The notes beneath the pieces are model-generated. The model made no database searches, was not told the DNA's origin, and saw only the letters and a program-made list of their open reading frames with translations. A stretch of DNA of 64,000 nt from Lateolabrax maculatus (Eukaryota; Chordata; Actinopteri; Acropomatiformes; Lateolabracidae). The translations under genes and the position numbers were made by a program. The stretch is taken from NCBI GenBank assembly GCA_031216445.1, contig CM062209.1:27829501-27893500 (forward strand), read 5' to 3'. Below are positions 23,521-34,300 of this stretch, piece after piece. The first letter of the stretch is position 1; each line of letters begins with the position of its first letter.

Positions 23521-24640
23521 GAGACTTAAGTGACAGAGTGATGTGGTGTCCTTTCACAGGGAGCTGTTCATCCTTCTCAGGTCCTGGCTGCATAACTGCC
23601 AGCAAACTTGCTAGTGAATATCACTGGTTTGTTGGCAGCAGGCACATGTGTCTGACATTTTAGACAATGTTTTTTGTGCCCTGCGCTCTTGGCTGTTGGT
23701 GTGAAAATAGTCACAGATTGATCTAGGCACAGCTCCAGGACACAGGTATGTCCCAAAATCCTGGGGCCACATGGAAGCAGACCTAGTCCTGGTATTCATA
23801 CCATCCTCCTGTGTTGTAAACAGGTTGTTTATCCACACTTATGTTATAGTGATTTTTTTTTTTTTTTATTTTTATTTTTCTCCGAGAGTGTTATAATGCT
23901 GTGTAAACGTCTGCTTCTAGTCTTTTTAGGGATCAGTTTCCTACAATGCAAAACGGATGAATGTTTACAATTTTTAAGGTCACTGTTTGATAATGTTTAA
24001 GAAATACACACCTTTATCAGAGCCCCACTGCCTCCAATCTTTTTCTGTGAAGATAGATTGATTATCTGGACACGATGGTAAGCTAAATCTGTAAAATTAT
24101 ACGTTCTGAAGCAATCCTATTCTCAGGATTGAAAGTGCATATGGGTTGGGTGTTCTGTCCAGGGTTTCCAACTGCAGTACAGGAATGTGTCTGTAGCATT
24201 GGGATTCAGTCAATTAATCAATCATATGGTGAAGGATGGCTCATCTGACCAGATCACTTTTTTCACATCCCTGTATACCAGTGCCTATGGTTTATGCACC
24301 ACTGAACTCTTAAATGTGCATCATCTTTGTAATGAAGTGATTTGATATCATGACAAAACCCGAAATCCCGTTCAGAACACTCTCCTTAATTTAAAAACTT
24401 TTTATAAACAATTTAACAGAAATGTATGAGTTAGCCTTCCCATCAAATATAATAATAAAGTAGAAAGCAAAACAGCCCGAAAAATAATCATTTCAAATTA
24501 GAAGAACTGTCTGAAATGTCAAGCTGTAACAACAAATACAATGTGATTATGTGCTCTCATTTTGGTTGGAAATCCTCTTATGACTGAAAAAGTGTTTGAG
24601 CCGTAATAAACCTTAATAAATATCCCCCAGATTCAACACA
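23521..24640 (+). other. cdt1 3' UTR and downstream spacer
   Basis: No second gene seen. Candidate poly(A) signals AATAAA occur at 24454-24459, 24605-24610 and 24615-24620. The true end of the cdt1 transcript cannot be told from sequence alone. Confidence 0.4.
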
Positions 24641-24689
24641 AGACCAACAATCAATCCATATTTCCCTCAGTATTGTGAGGATGTGGGCT

Positions 24690-25640
24690 GGGCGAAGTGG
24701 ACAACCTCACTTTGAGAACTGACCAGTCATTGTGCTGCCAGCCAGAGCATCACCAGGCAGAAAAAATCTCTTCTTTCTGTAGCCTGCTCATAGATATGGT
24801 GAGGCCTTTTCCAACTGAATACATGCACCAATGCTACCTTGTGGTGATGAGGAAGCCGCTGCTTCCGTGGACAAAAGGCAAGATGGGAATTTGGATGTCA
24901 ATAAGCCAAATGACTACTGTCAGCAAGTATCTGGAGGCACTGAAAATTGAAATTCCTGACTGTTTTGCCAGAAAGCCAATAGAGCTGTAGTATCTTTCTA
25001 CACTGGGAAGATTGAAGATTGTGAAAGGTGTGCTTCAGGAAGATCCTTTTGAGCATTTCATGGCCTTCAGCACAGCTACGCCCATTTTGGTATCACCACA
25101 TCTGGCTGTGACACACAGTTAATAGTTACATGATCTCCTGAGGTACTTTGCTGAACAAGGAGGGATTTTGTATGGCGAAAGATTTCTGTCTACAATGTAC
25201 ACTCCTCTTGCAGCGGATGTCAACAACTTTGGGTCCTTTGACAACTTCAGTGCCTTCCCATTTGAAACAAGCTGCAAGCAGCAAATCAATAGACTGGTGC
25301 AATCAGGGAAAAATCCACTAATGCAAATTGCCAACTGCCTGGAGGAAACACAAAAGCAAAAAAAATTAGATGCAGAGGTCAGCATGCTCAGTGGTGAGGA
25401 ATGCTGTGAGGTTGTGTTTGTGAGTGGTGAAAATGAGAGGACTGTCCTGTGTAGAGTTTACACCGACCTGCCGCCATATACAATGACACCCTGTGACTCC
25501 TGTGTTTATGGGACCTTCCGTGCCAACATGAGAACTTTTAGAATGCAGATTGTTGATGAGAGCCACCTTGAGGGGAATGTGTTAATGGTTGAGGAAGCAC
25601 ATGGATCTAGTGTTGTAGTTACCAATCTTCACACCTAGTG
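24690..25640 (+). pseudogene. Broken transposase-like gene (TNP2/CACTA-like, tentative)
   Basis: Open blocks separated by stops and frame changes: 24697-24990 (LRTDQSLCCQPEHHQ, LLIDMVRPFPTEYMHQCYLVVMRK, FARKPIEL) and 25168-25638 (PLAADVNNFGSFDNFSAFPFE, a run resembling LVYFVEHFGEIYGE upstream, then a 100-residue cysteine-containing tail). The order 'short DM..F..DYMH..CLGVMRK', 'FARKP', 'HL..D...FG.LDNFSAF.FE' is that of large transposase-like proteins spread through fish and cnidarian genomes, which I associate with TNP2/CACTA-type elements. The class is from memory and uncertain. The copy lacks its N-terminal half, so it is dead. It sits 1.2 kb past cdt1 and 5.5 kb past the end of aprt. Confidence 0.6.
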
Positions 25641-25649
25641 AATTTTGAC

Positions 25650-28030
25650 AGCTGGACAAAATATCCTGTATGACCTGCTCTATTACTTGCTTAGACATTT
25701 CATGTTAACTAAATTTTTAACCAACAGACGATGATAACCAGCCCAGAAAACACAAAAAGAAGAGAAAACATCAGTGAAAGTACTCAAAAGAACATGCTAA
25801 ACACCTTGCCAGATAAGATGAGAACTCCAAGTGAAAAGCTCAAACTGAACTGTATAAAATAATTTTTAAGTACCTTGTTGGCACACTCCTCAACTTGGTT
25901 ACAGGGAAGATGGGAAGTCACCATATTGTCTTATGTTTGCTTCATGTTAGAAAGAGCTCACAGCTGTTGGTGTGTGTTTATTCATTGACAGTTGTAGTGC
26001 AGGGTTTGGGTGGAAATTTGGGATTCTGGGGGCGCTGGACCACAGTGAGAAATGTGCAATTATAACACAATAAAATGTCAGGGGAAACTGTTGAAAGGCA
26101 GAATGTGACAATGGACTGCACATTTTACATTTAAGTTGACACACAAATTAAGTTTCCTTCCACTCTTCTAAAGGAAAGCTACACAACAATCGAATCAAAC
26201 ATATGGCAACAACACAATAAACTGATCTTTCATCTTTTGAACTGGAGCACAATATTGATCCAATAAAAAACTGTTAACACACAACTCAGAGATATTTCAG
26301 TGTCCAAGCCCATGAGATGTTGAAATGGTTGTTTTTTTAAATTATGTATTATTTTGTTTGCATTGTTGATAACATTTAATCATGCATCACTATTGGTTCT
26401 GTAGATGATAGAGGCAAAAAAAAAAAAGGCAAAAGAAACTACGGCCACAAACACCTGAATGTAAGTAATCTTATGTGACTACTAAGCAAACAGATTTCCC
26501 TGCAAAAAATGTGGCCCTTTCAACAATCAATCATAGTACAGTTAATAAAAAAGACTTCTCAATTCGTTAGTTTGAAAAGTAATGCATCCAGTGGTGACAG
26601 ATGATAGTCATGTAGATTTTTTGTCTGGCTTTGCAGTTGATTTGCATGATGAAATATTGGAAGGTAACTAAGATGTCCTATGAAAACAAACCAAAAAAAG
26701 TTTTTTATATGCATCGAATGTCTAATGTTTCCTGTTGACTATGTATGACATAGATGAAATTGGAGTAAGGAGTATTTACTTTTTAATTTATATTTACTAT
26801 GATTCCTTCTGTAAATATATTTGTAATCACGACAGGCAGCAGTGTTGATGAAATCCGGCAGATTAGAGAAGGTACATTTAAAGGCAGTAGCATGCTCTGC
26901 TTATGAGGACACTTTATACAGCAATTTATTGCAGAATAATCCACCCTGCACCCCCATAGGGACCCTGTATACACACTTAACAGAGTTTGTTTCAATGTAA
27001 TTATTAATGCGAGATTGATTAGTTGTTTGTAGACATTCATTTTTACACCGCCACATTGTAATTACACCTTTACTTCACACAGAGGTTGTTCAGTTGTTCA
27101 GCCTTTGAGCAGTGGATGCTGGTTAAATTGATTCAGTAGCTTAGCCTGTAAACTGGAGTGAGCCTGGGTGATGGTGTGAGGTGGATATTCTGAGCAATTG
27201 GGATTGACTGACATTGAGGGAAATATAAAGAGTACGGTCTAAACCTACTCTTTATAAGACTTGATAGCATTGACAAAGGTTATGGTACCATAAAATAGTT
27301 TTCACTTAGTCTAATTAAGTTTTCAGAGGCTCCACTACACCATTCCTTGTCAAATCACACGCTATCATCTCTGTTGTGAAATTCTTCTTGTGGTCATCTG
27401 AAGCCTTCGTTGCTCTGATTGGTTGTCTCCGCCCACCAATAACGCCCCTTGAAAATCAAAAATGAACTGAGAGGTTCCAGACTAATACACATTTGCGAAT
27501 TGGTCTGACGATTAGCTAGACCTTTTGAGTTGGCTGCACCTTATACTTCATTCTGCTTAACTTAGACCTGTTGTCCTCATTAGTAGACACTTATTCTGCC
27601 ATCAAACGCATCTATCAGTGTAAAAAAAAAAGATGGTGGCAATCTCCGTGAAAACATTCTAATGCAGAGACCGAGATAAGAGTGGAAACGATACAAAACC
27701 TCATCAAATTGTACGGTTAAAACTTGTTTATTTGTGTTTAATAATGTTAGTAGTATGATATTGCATACAAATTTGATATATTTTAGCAACAGTAACAAGT
27801 TCGGACGTTGCTAATTAGCAAGTACTCGTTTAAGGATATTTGGACTTTATAATGGTTCATGCAAACTGAAAGTGTAAAAGTAAGGAAACATATATTTGGG
27901 AAGATTTGAGAATAAAGCAACAGTTTACAACAGTATGAATAGTTTTCCACATGGTATAAATCAGTCTGCATTGATTAGATTTTTTTTTATTCTTCTTGTG
28001 ATACATTTTAAGGGTATATTTACTTATCAA
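25650..28030. other. Spacer without recognised gene
   Basis: AT-rich DNA. A stretch near 27310-27530 (containing GTCTCCGCCCACCAATAACG and GAGGTTCCAGACTAATACAC) looks like a common fish interspersed repeat. Short exon-like pieces with AG..GT borders encode acidic words at 26640-26665 and 26757 onward, but they are too short to support. Confidence 0.5.
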
Positions 28031-28032
28031 GA

Positions 28033-28248
28033 GCAGAGAGATTGGTGAATGCACTGGTAGAAGACAACTCTGAATTGGAGGATTTTTCTCTCTGTGATGC
28101 TATTGATCCTTATGTGGAACAACTGAGTGGTGAAGATTATAAGCCACCTGATTCATTAGGATCTGATCAGCAGAGCAGTGAAGATAGTTACAGTGAGCCA
28201 CAACTCTGTCCACATGCATCTAAACATGCTGACAGTGACTATGAGCAG
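28033..28248 (+). other. Exon-like open segment, acidic, unidentified
   Basis: A 70-residue open stretch (NALVEDNSELEDFSLCDAID, then PYVEQLSGEDYKPPDSLGS and a DQQSSEDSYSEP tail) preceded by a plausible acceptor (GAGCAG|AGAGATTGG) and cut by the L2-type insertion at about 28250. The composition (rich in D, E, S, with PxxS repeats) is typical of the disordered N-terminus of many transposase-like or zinc-finger proteins, and no domain is visible. It may belong with the exon-like piece at 28950-29033 and the broken transposase upstream. Not a known gene to me. Confidence 0.3.
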
Positions 28249-28249
28249 A

Positions 28250-28876
28250 GCCTAACGTTAGGGCTGGCTCAGGTGAGTCCTGAACCATCCCTTAGTTATG
28301 TTGTTATAGGCTTAGACTGCCAGGGGATTTCCCATGATGCACTGAGCTTCTCTCTCCTCCTCCCCCTCTCCATCTGTACACATTCCTATCCCACTAATAC
28401 ATGTTACTAAACCCACTTCTTCCCGGTAGTTCTTGTGCTTTTTGTTTTTTTGCCTTCTCTCTTTCTGCAGGTATTTCTTCCTCTGGAGCTGTAGATTCTG
28501 GATCTGTGATTGCCGGCCGTCTACTGCCCCCATGTTCCTGCTCCACACTCACTGCTGCAGTTGTTATTATTATTAGTCTGATTTGTTGTCTCTCCTCCTG
28601 TTCTGTCTCCCCTCTCCCCCTCTCTCCTCCCCTTTCAACCCAACTCGGTCGATGTAGATGGCCGCCCACCCAGAGCCTGGTTCTGCTCGAGGTTTCTACC
28701 TGTTAAAAGGGAGTTTTTCCTCACCACTGTCGCCAAGTGCTGCTCATGGTGGGAACTGTTGGGTCTCTGTAAATAACATTTTAAAGAGTATGGTCTAGAC
28801 CTACTTTATGTGAAAGTGTCTTGAGATAACTTTTGTTATGATTTGGCGCTATTCAAATAAAATTGACTTGACTTAA
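28250..28876 (+). mobile_element. L2-type LINE 3' end (copy B)
   Basis: The copy starts at TTAGGGCTGGCTCAGGTGAG, just past the ORF2 stop of the full element, runs through the conserved 3' untranslated region (GGCCGCCCACCCAGAGCCTG; CACTGTCGCCAAGTGC; TTGTTATGATTTGGCGCTAT) and ends in the TTGACTTGACT tail. It is nearly identical in layout to the copies at 42022, 49472 and 63177. The 85-codon open frame inside it is part of this 3' region and is not taken as a gene. Confidence 0.9.
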
Positions 28877-28949
28877 TGCTTTAAATGTGGAAAAAGTCAG
28901 ATTTTAAAAAGCATAAAAGCATTTTAAGGAGTCTCCTTCTCTCCTGTAG

Positions 28950-29033
28950 GTCAGGACTTTGGAGATCCTCAAAACAGAGAATGAGGTGTCCATAATGACC
29001 AGGTCTTCTTCAGCTGACAGACTGCGTGGAGTG
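28950..29033 (+). other. Exon-like segment of 28 codons, unidentified
   Basis: A good acceptor (pyrimidine tract TCTCCTTCTCTCCTGTAG|GTC) opens a phase-0 segment reading VRTLEILKTENEVSIMTRSS and ADRLRGV, followed by a GTACAT donor-like sequence. No family is recognised. It could be a lone exon of the element that left the acidic segment at 28033. Confidence 0.25.
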
Positions 29034-29189
29034 GTACATTTGTTTTGTTTTTGGAATCATTTGAAAAACTTCAAAAACTGTTGTGTAACTTGTTTTGCCA
29101 AAAATGTGTTAAATGTCATTAAATGCACATTTCCAGTGGCCTCTTTTTGTGTGTGATGATTATGGGAAATTATTATAAAAGCACTGTAT

Positions 29190-29390
29190 GGGTAATATTT
29201 AACCCAGCAATAGAGTTCATTTCACCCACTAGGTTGGGTCAAATGACCAACCCAGCATTCTGGGTTAATTGATAAAACCCAGCACTTGGGTCAAACCAAC
29301 CCAGCGCTTGTTCTATCCCATAGTTACCCAGCGATGGGGGTAAGGTTGGGTTATTTTTTTTAACCCTGCAGTTTTTTGAGTGTATAAAGT
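29190..29390. repeat. Non-coding repeat built of AACCCAGC / GCTGGGTT motifs
   Basis: Five ACCCAGC words (near 29203, 29252, 29278, 29300, 29328) and several inverted GGGTT words alternate within about 150 bp, so the strand can fold on itself repeatedly. Similar ACCCAGC-rich elements are common in fish genomes and are treated as non-autonomous DNA transposons. That label is from memory. Confidence 0.6.
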
Positions 29391-29454
29391 AAAATCCTGA
29401 AAAAAGCTCTCGATGAACATATTTTTAAATATTTTAACCAGTTTAATATTTTAT

Positions 29455-30240
29455 ATGGCTTTCACTCAGGTTTTAGACAGTCTTAACCAACTAAGACTTG
29501 GATGATTTATTTAACCAACTTCATTAAAAAGGAGATCGACAGCTGCAAGTTTTGTCGAATGGCAGTGCTCGACATGCAAAACCCATTTTACATCGTGAAT
29601 CATCAGATATTGCTCTATCAATTAAAGGCAATAGATTTTAATAGAAAAGCCTTGAAATGGATGCAGTCATATATTTCTGTCAAAATGGTTGATGTGGGAG
29701 GTTTGCGCTCAGAGCCCAAAATTCTTACCTGTGGTGTCTCTCAAATAAGCATAATTGCCTTTTATTGTTTTTATTGTACATAAATGATATGGAGGCAGCT
29801 CGTTCATGTCCTTTATTTTTCTATGAGGAGGAGTCAGCTTTGTTGGTATCTGCAGAGTGCTAAGAAACATTCATATATATCATTTGGTAAAAACATTATC
29901 CTTGCATTTAGGCAAATCTGAATGTATTGTTTTTATAACAAGGCATGAACTAAGGGACTAACCAGTTTTTTTAATTGAATGTAATAGAACAAAGACAAAG
30001 GATAAGTGTTCTGTTACTTATGTTGGATGTGAACTGGAACAGTGTATGAACAGTGAGGCAGTGTCTGTCATTGGGACTAGTACTAACATATCTAACTATA
30101 CACCTTATGTCTGTCTCATGAGTTAATGTATAAATAAAACAAATAACTAGTCAACCATTAGGGGATTTCCAAAGAGTGCTAAACCTCTAACAATCCATAC
30201 TAATGTAACTGCTGCCGTTACAGATGGCAACGTTTTTACA
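29455..30240 (+). mobile_element. LINE fragment: reverse-transcriptase core, degraded
   Basis: The translation gives GFRQS, YLTNFIKKEIDS, MAVLDMQNPFYIVNHQILLY, ALKWMQSYIS, VDVGGLRSEPKILTCGVSQ, then IYINDMEAA-like and a degraded YADDSALL-like region, in the canonical order of non-LTR reverse-transcriptase blocks. Catalytic residues are lost and several stops interrupt it. CR1/L2-like by block wording. Confidence 0.8.
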
Positions 30241-30419
30241 TTTATTTAATTCAATGATTTGGCCAAAGTGGTTGAGGAAGGAAAGTGTTATTTAATCAGA
30301 TATTTTGGGAAAAGTAAAAACACACCTGCAATTGTGTTGAAGAGAAATCTTCAAGATTGTTATTAAGACCATTTTAATCCTCCATAAGAAGAAAATAACA
30401 ATTTACATGAAATAAAGCT

Positions 30420-31133
30420 TGTAAATAACAACTACGCTACAGACAACTGTTTTATTAAATATTTATGTATTTTGTTTATTAGTCAGCATAACATGCAACA
30501 GCTAGTTGGGTGATAGCTGTAGCATCACATGGATAGCATAGCATGGCTTAGGCCCTCAAGTCCCAGAAACATATTCCTATTCTTTAAAGTTAAAAACTGA
30601 TATACTCCTGTAAAGAGGTGTAAGTTATTTAATACACACTCGAAGAGCAGAAACCGTTGTTTTTGAGGATATAAAATCCAATACAACAAAAACTGTGCAA
30701 AAAGGTAGAATACAGTCATTCATAGTACAACACATAGCTAATAACCTATCACTCCATCCATCCATCCTCTATACCTGCTCCTTCCTGGTACACATGGCAC
30801 ACATGGATGCAGGAACTGGTCCCAGTATGCATAGGGTTAAAGGAACAGAACATTCTAGACATTTTAAGACTCCTCGAAACCAAGCTATCTCCCTGTCCAA
30901 AGTCCAAAGCATGCCTGGTAAGACTCCAGCCTTTGCAACAAGATGTATGTAAGAATGACAAAACATTTTATATTTTAGCACTGACTAAAATTGCAAAACC
31001 ATAAATGATTGAAATTACCAAATAAGTGTGCGTAAACTGAAGTTTCTTGTTTGATGGTGGTGACACTTGGAAAGCACCTGACTGGAAACAATCCAAACAG
31101 TTTTTGCAACCAGTGTGGCGGCTGCAGTGGTCC
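30420..31133 (-). other. aprt: Probable aprt 3' UTR
   Basis: The region follows the aprt stop codon at 31134. Reverse-strand AATAAA signals lie at 30451-30456 and 30475-30480, about 660 bp past the stop. No other coding content is seen. Confidence 0.4.
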
Positions 31134-31320
31134 TCAGTACTGAACCAGGGAGAACAGACTGTGTGGTTTCAGTTTGTCAATGCCGTTCAGCTCTTTGAGC
31201 TCGATGACCACCATGCAGCCCATAACCTCGGCCTGCTGCCTCTTCATCAACTCACAGGCTGCATACAATGTCCCTGTAACACACACGTACGCACGCGCAC
31301 ACACACACACACGTGCGCAC

Positions 31321-31373
<53 letters not shown>

Positions 31374-34300
31374 CGTGAATGTCACTTTAAAATACAAGAT
31401 GCTTCCTACTGTGGCACTAGGAAAAACTTTTTCAATGACTTGACATTGCTAAATCAAAATGCTTCCGTGACCCTAAATTGGTCTGGTCAGGATGAGATCA
31501 GTCTCTCACTGAATGTGTGAAACAAACAGGAAAGAAAATTCTGACACCTTCATCGCAACCTTATTGTAATAAATCTTTAGACATTAACATTAGAAAAAGC
31601 AAAAAGAAGAAGACATTGTTTTTCTGACATGACAAATGGAGAAACAGATGACATGGATCAAACTAAATAGTTTTGCATGTGGGAAGATAACATTTAAGAT
31701 GGGCTTGACATCAGCACCCGCTAAATGCGAGTAAAATTCGGCAGCAGCATGTAACACAGTCACTCTTACTAGCCACTTTAGCGGGTGGCATTCTAACACA
31801 CACACACACAGGAGTGCACGCACACGCCAAGTCCGCGAGGCCCATGGAGCAGGCCTTTTGATATAAGAAGCTTCTCTTTTTATGTCTTTGTCTTAATCGG
31901 TTGCATGTTTCATACAGAAAGTGCTTTACAGCTAAGAGCTAAATATGCATCAGGACAATGCAGTCTTGATGTGGGTGTTTACAGTGGTCATTTACATTTA
32001 AAAGAGTTGTTAATCTAGTTCCTCAAGTAAATTGTGGAATACCATAGTCAACTTTAATCGAATAAAGTGTAATTTCCCAACAACAAAATTGTGGCTAGTG
32101 AAAATGCTTTTTGAAAACCACTAGCCACAGTGGCTGGTGGAATGTTTACTAACGTAACAAATAGTAAAGGATAAAAGACTTGTTGTCGATATAATTGGAT
32201 GAATGTCATAGAAAGATAACGTTACTCTAGAACAACTCATGTTACGAATTTAACGCTCAAAACTCATGTTATGCACTGTCGCCAAGTGCTGCTCATGGTG
32301 GGAACTGTTGGGTCTCTGTAAATAATATTTTAAAGAGTATGGTCTAGACCTACTCTATGTGAAAGCGTCTTGAGATAACTTTTGTTATGATTTGGCGCAA
32401 TACAAATAAAATTGACTTGAATTGACTTATGGATTTCATTTCTCAGAGGACATTGCTTGCGAAGGATTTGTATCAGGTTAAAGACAAGATAGGCTATAAG
32501 TGTGAATTGTTACTGCTGACCTTGTGTGATCTTAATCTTTCTAACCTTGCTCTTGTTGTCTGTGTTTCAAAGCCATCTCCACCTACATTTTCCCTCAAGA
32601 GCAATGGGCATTTCTTAAAAGCTAGATGTAATGTTAGTAGTAGTAAACAACCAATGCAACACTATTTGTGGTTCAAGCTACTGTTTGTGTCGGAAATGTT
32701 ATGATGGCTCATATTAATACATAGGCACAGTGTTGCCAACTTGGCGACTTTCTTGCTAAATCTGGCGACTTTCCAAATCCTCTTGGCGAGTTTTTTTGTC
32801 AAAAGCGACTAGCGACAAATCTAGCAACTTTTTCTGGTGTTATTTGAGACTTTTCTGGTGTTTTGGAGACTGACGTGAAAGCACGTATCATTGTGCAGTT
32901 ACTGTCCTATACGAGCAGCGGGTGCTGCCGTGAGCCCCTCCGCCATCCCGAAGCACTCACAGGCGGTCAGTCTGACAGTAGCCTGGCGCAGCATCCCAGC
33001 TGCAGTCAGAGCACAGAGGAGACCCACACTCCTCCATGTCCACGCTGCAAATCAACCACGCATGCGCAAAGCCACCGCTGATGTAAATGCCACACTAAAA
33101 TAAAGCATTAAAGTCATTACATTATTTTGAGAAATGATGGCCTATTTCAATAGCAAAAAAACAAGAATCAACAGAAGAAAGCTCATTTGTAGTTCTAAAC
33201 ATATTTAGGGTTTTATCTCTCCCACCGTTATCCCTCTCTCCTACAGCGTCCATTACAATCATGCAAATTAGGCTATGACGTCATTTAGCGACTTCTAGCA
33301 ACTTTTAGGACAGCCAATAGCTACTTTCCTTACTGAGGAGTTGGCAACACTGCATAGGCATAACACCATAACTCTAGCAGGTAAATAGTTCCTCACCTTA
33401 ACCATGGACCTCAACTCAATTTTAGCATTCTGTAGAACAACAAAACAAAGACAAAGAACAATAACTGATTTTACAGGATTCCTCCTTGTTTTTTTTTTTT
33501 TTAGGGCTTTTAGAAGTCAACAAAGACAGCAAAGAAAAAACACTATTATCGCAAAAAAACTAAAAAACTGACTCAAGATATTTGTCCACACGATGAAGCA
33601 GAACTCATTTTCGAACGTAACTGAAGTTAAGGCCTTTGCGCAGCAGTGCTGTTAACACGCTAGCCATGCTACCACCCCCAAGTGTTTCTTTTTTTCAGAA
33701 AATAATTAAATGATTATTTTATGGTCAATGTTAACACATTAAATATAACAGTAATATACAACATTATTATGTTGTATATTACTGTTATATTTAACAGCTA
33801 ACATACTGTGAAACTTAACATATATTGTTTACTAATGCTGCAACCTCCGGGACTTAAAAGTGAAGCCAATGAGGAAGTGCCTTAAACCTGCATTCTCTCT
33901 AACAGCCAGCAGGGGCCGTCCACTGGCTGCAAAAAGAAGTCAGATTGTATGAAAATCAATGTGTCACAATCTGTTCCTTTTTCCATTTCTATGTCACCCC
34001 AGCAATCTGTGTCACTGTTTGTCCTTCTCTCCACGTCTGCTCACAAGTTTTGTTATAAACTCTTTGTACCATACCTTTCCGGTCTCCTCTTCTCTCCACA
34101 ATTGGGTCCTACCCCTACTAACCTGTTTATTCCCTGTGACATAATGAGAAAATTACCTTCTTACCTGATGTATTACCTAAGTAAACATTCTTCGAATGAG
34201 TTCATGGTCTCAATCGCTAGTTTCAAGTCTTCTTCAGTACAGCAGAATGTTAATTTTGTAAATTATGATCCCGTTTAGAGTAAAACCGACAATAAAGCAG

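Noticed and set aside
28401..28706. Conserved small open frame (PPCSCSTLTAAVVIII... type) found near 28.4, 42.5, 49.6 and 63.3 kb
   Set aside because: It lies in the 3' untranslated region of the L2-type LINE, so conservation reflects recent copying and not a gene. Selection on it could still be tested (see findings).
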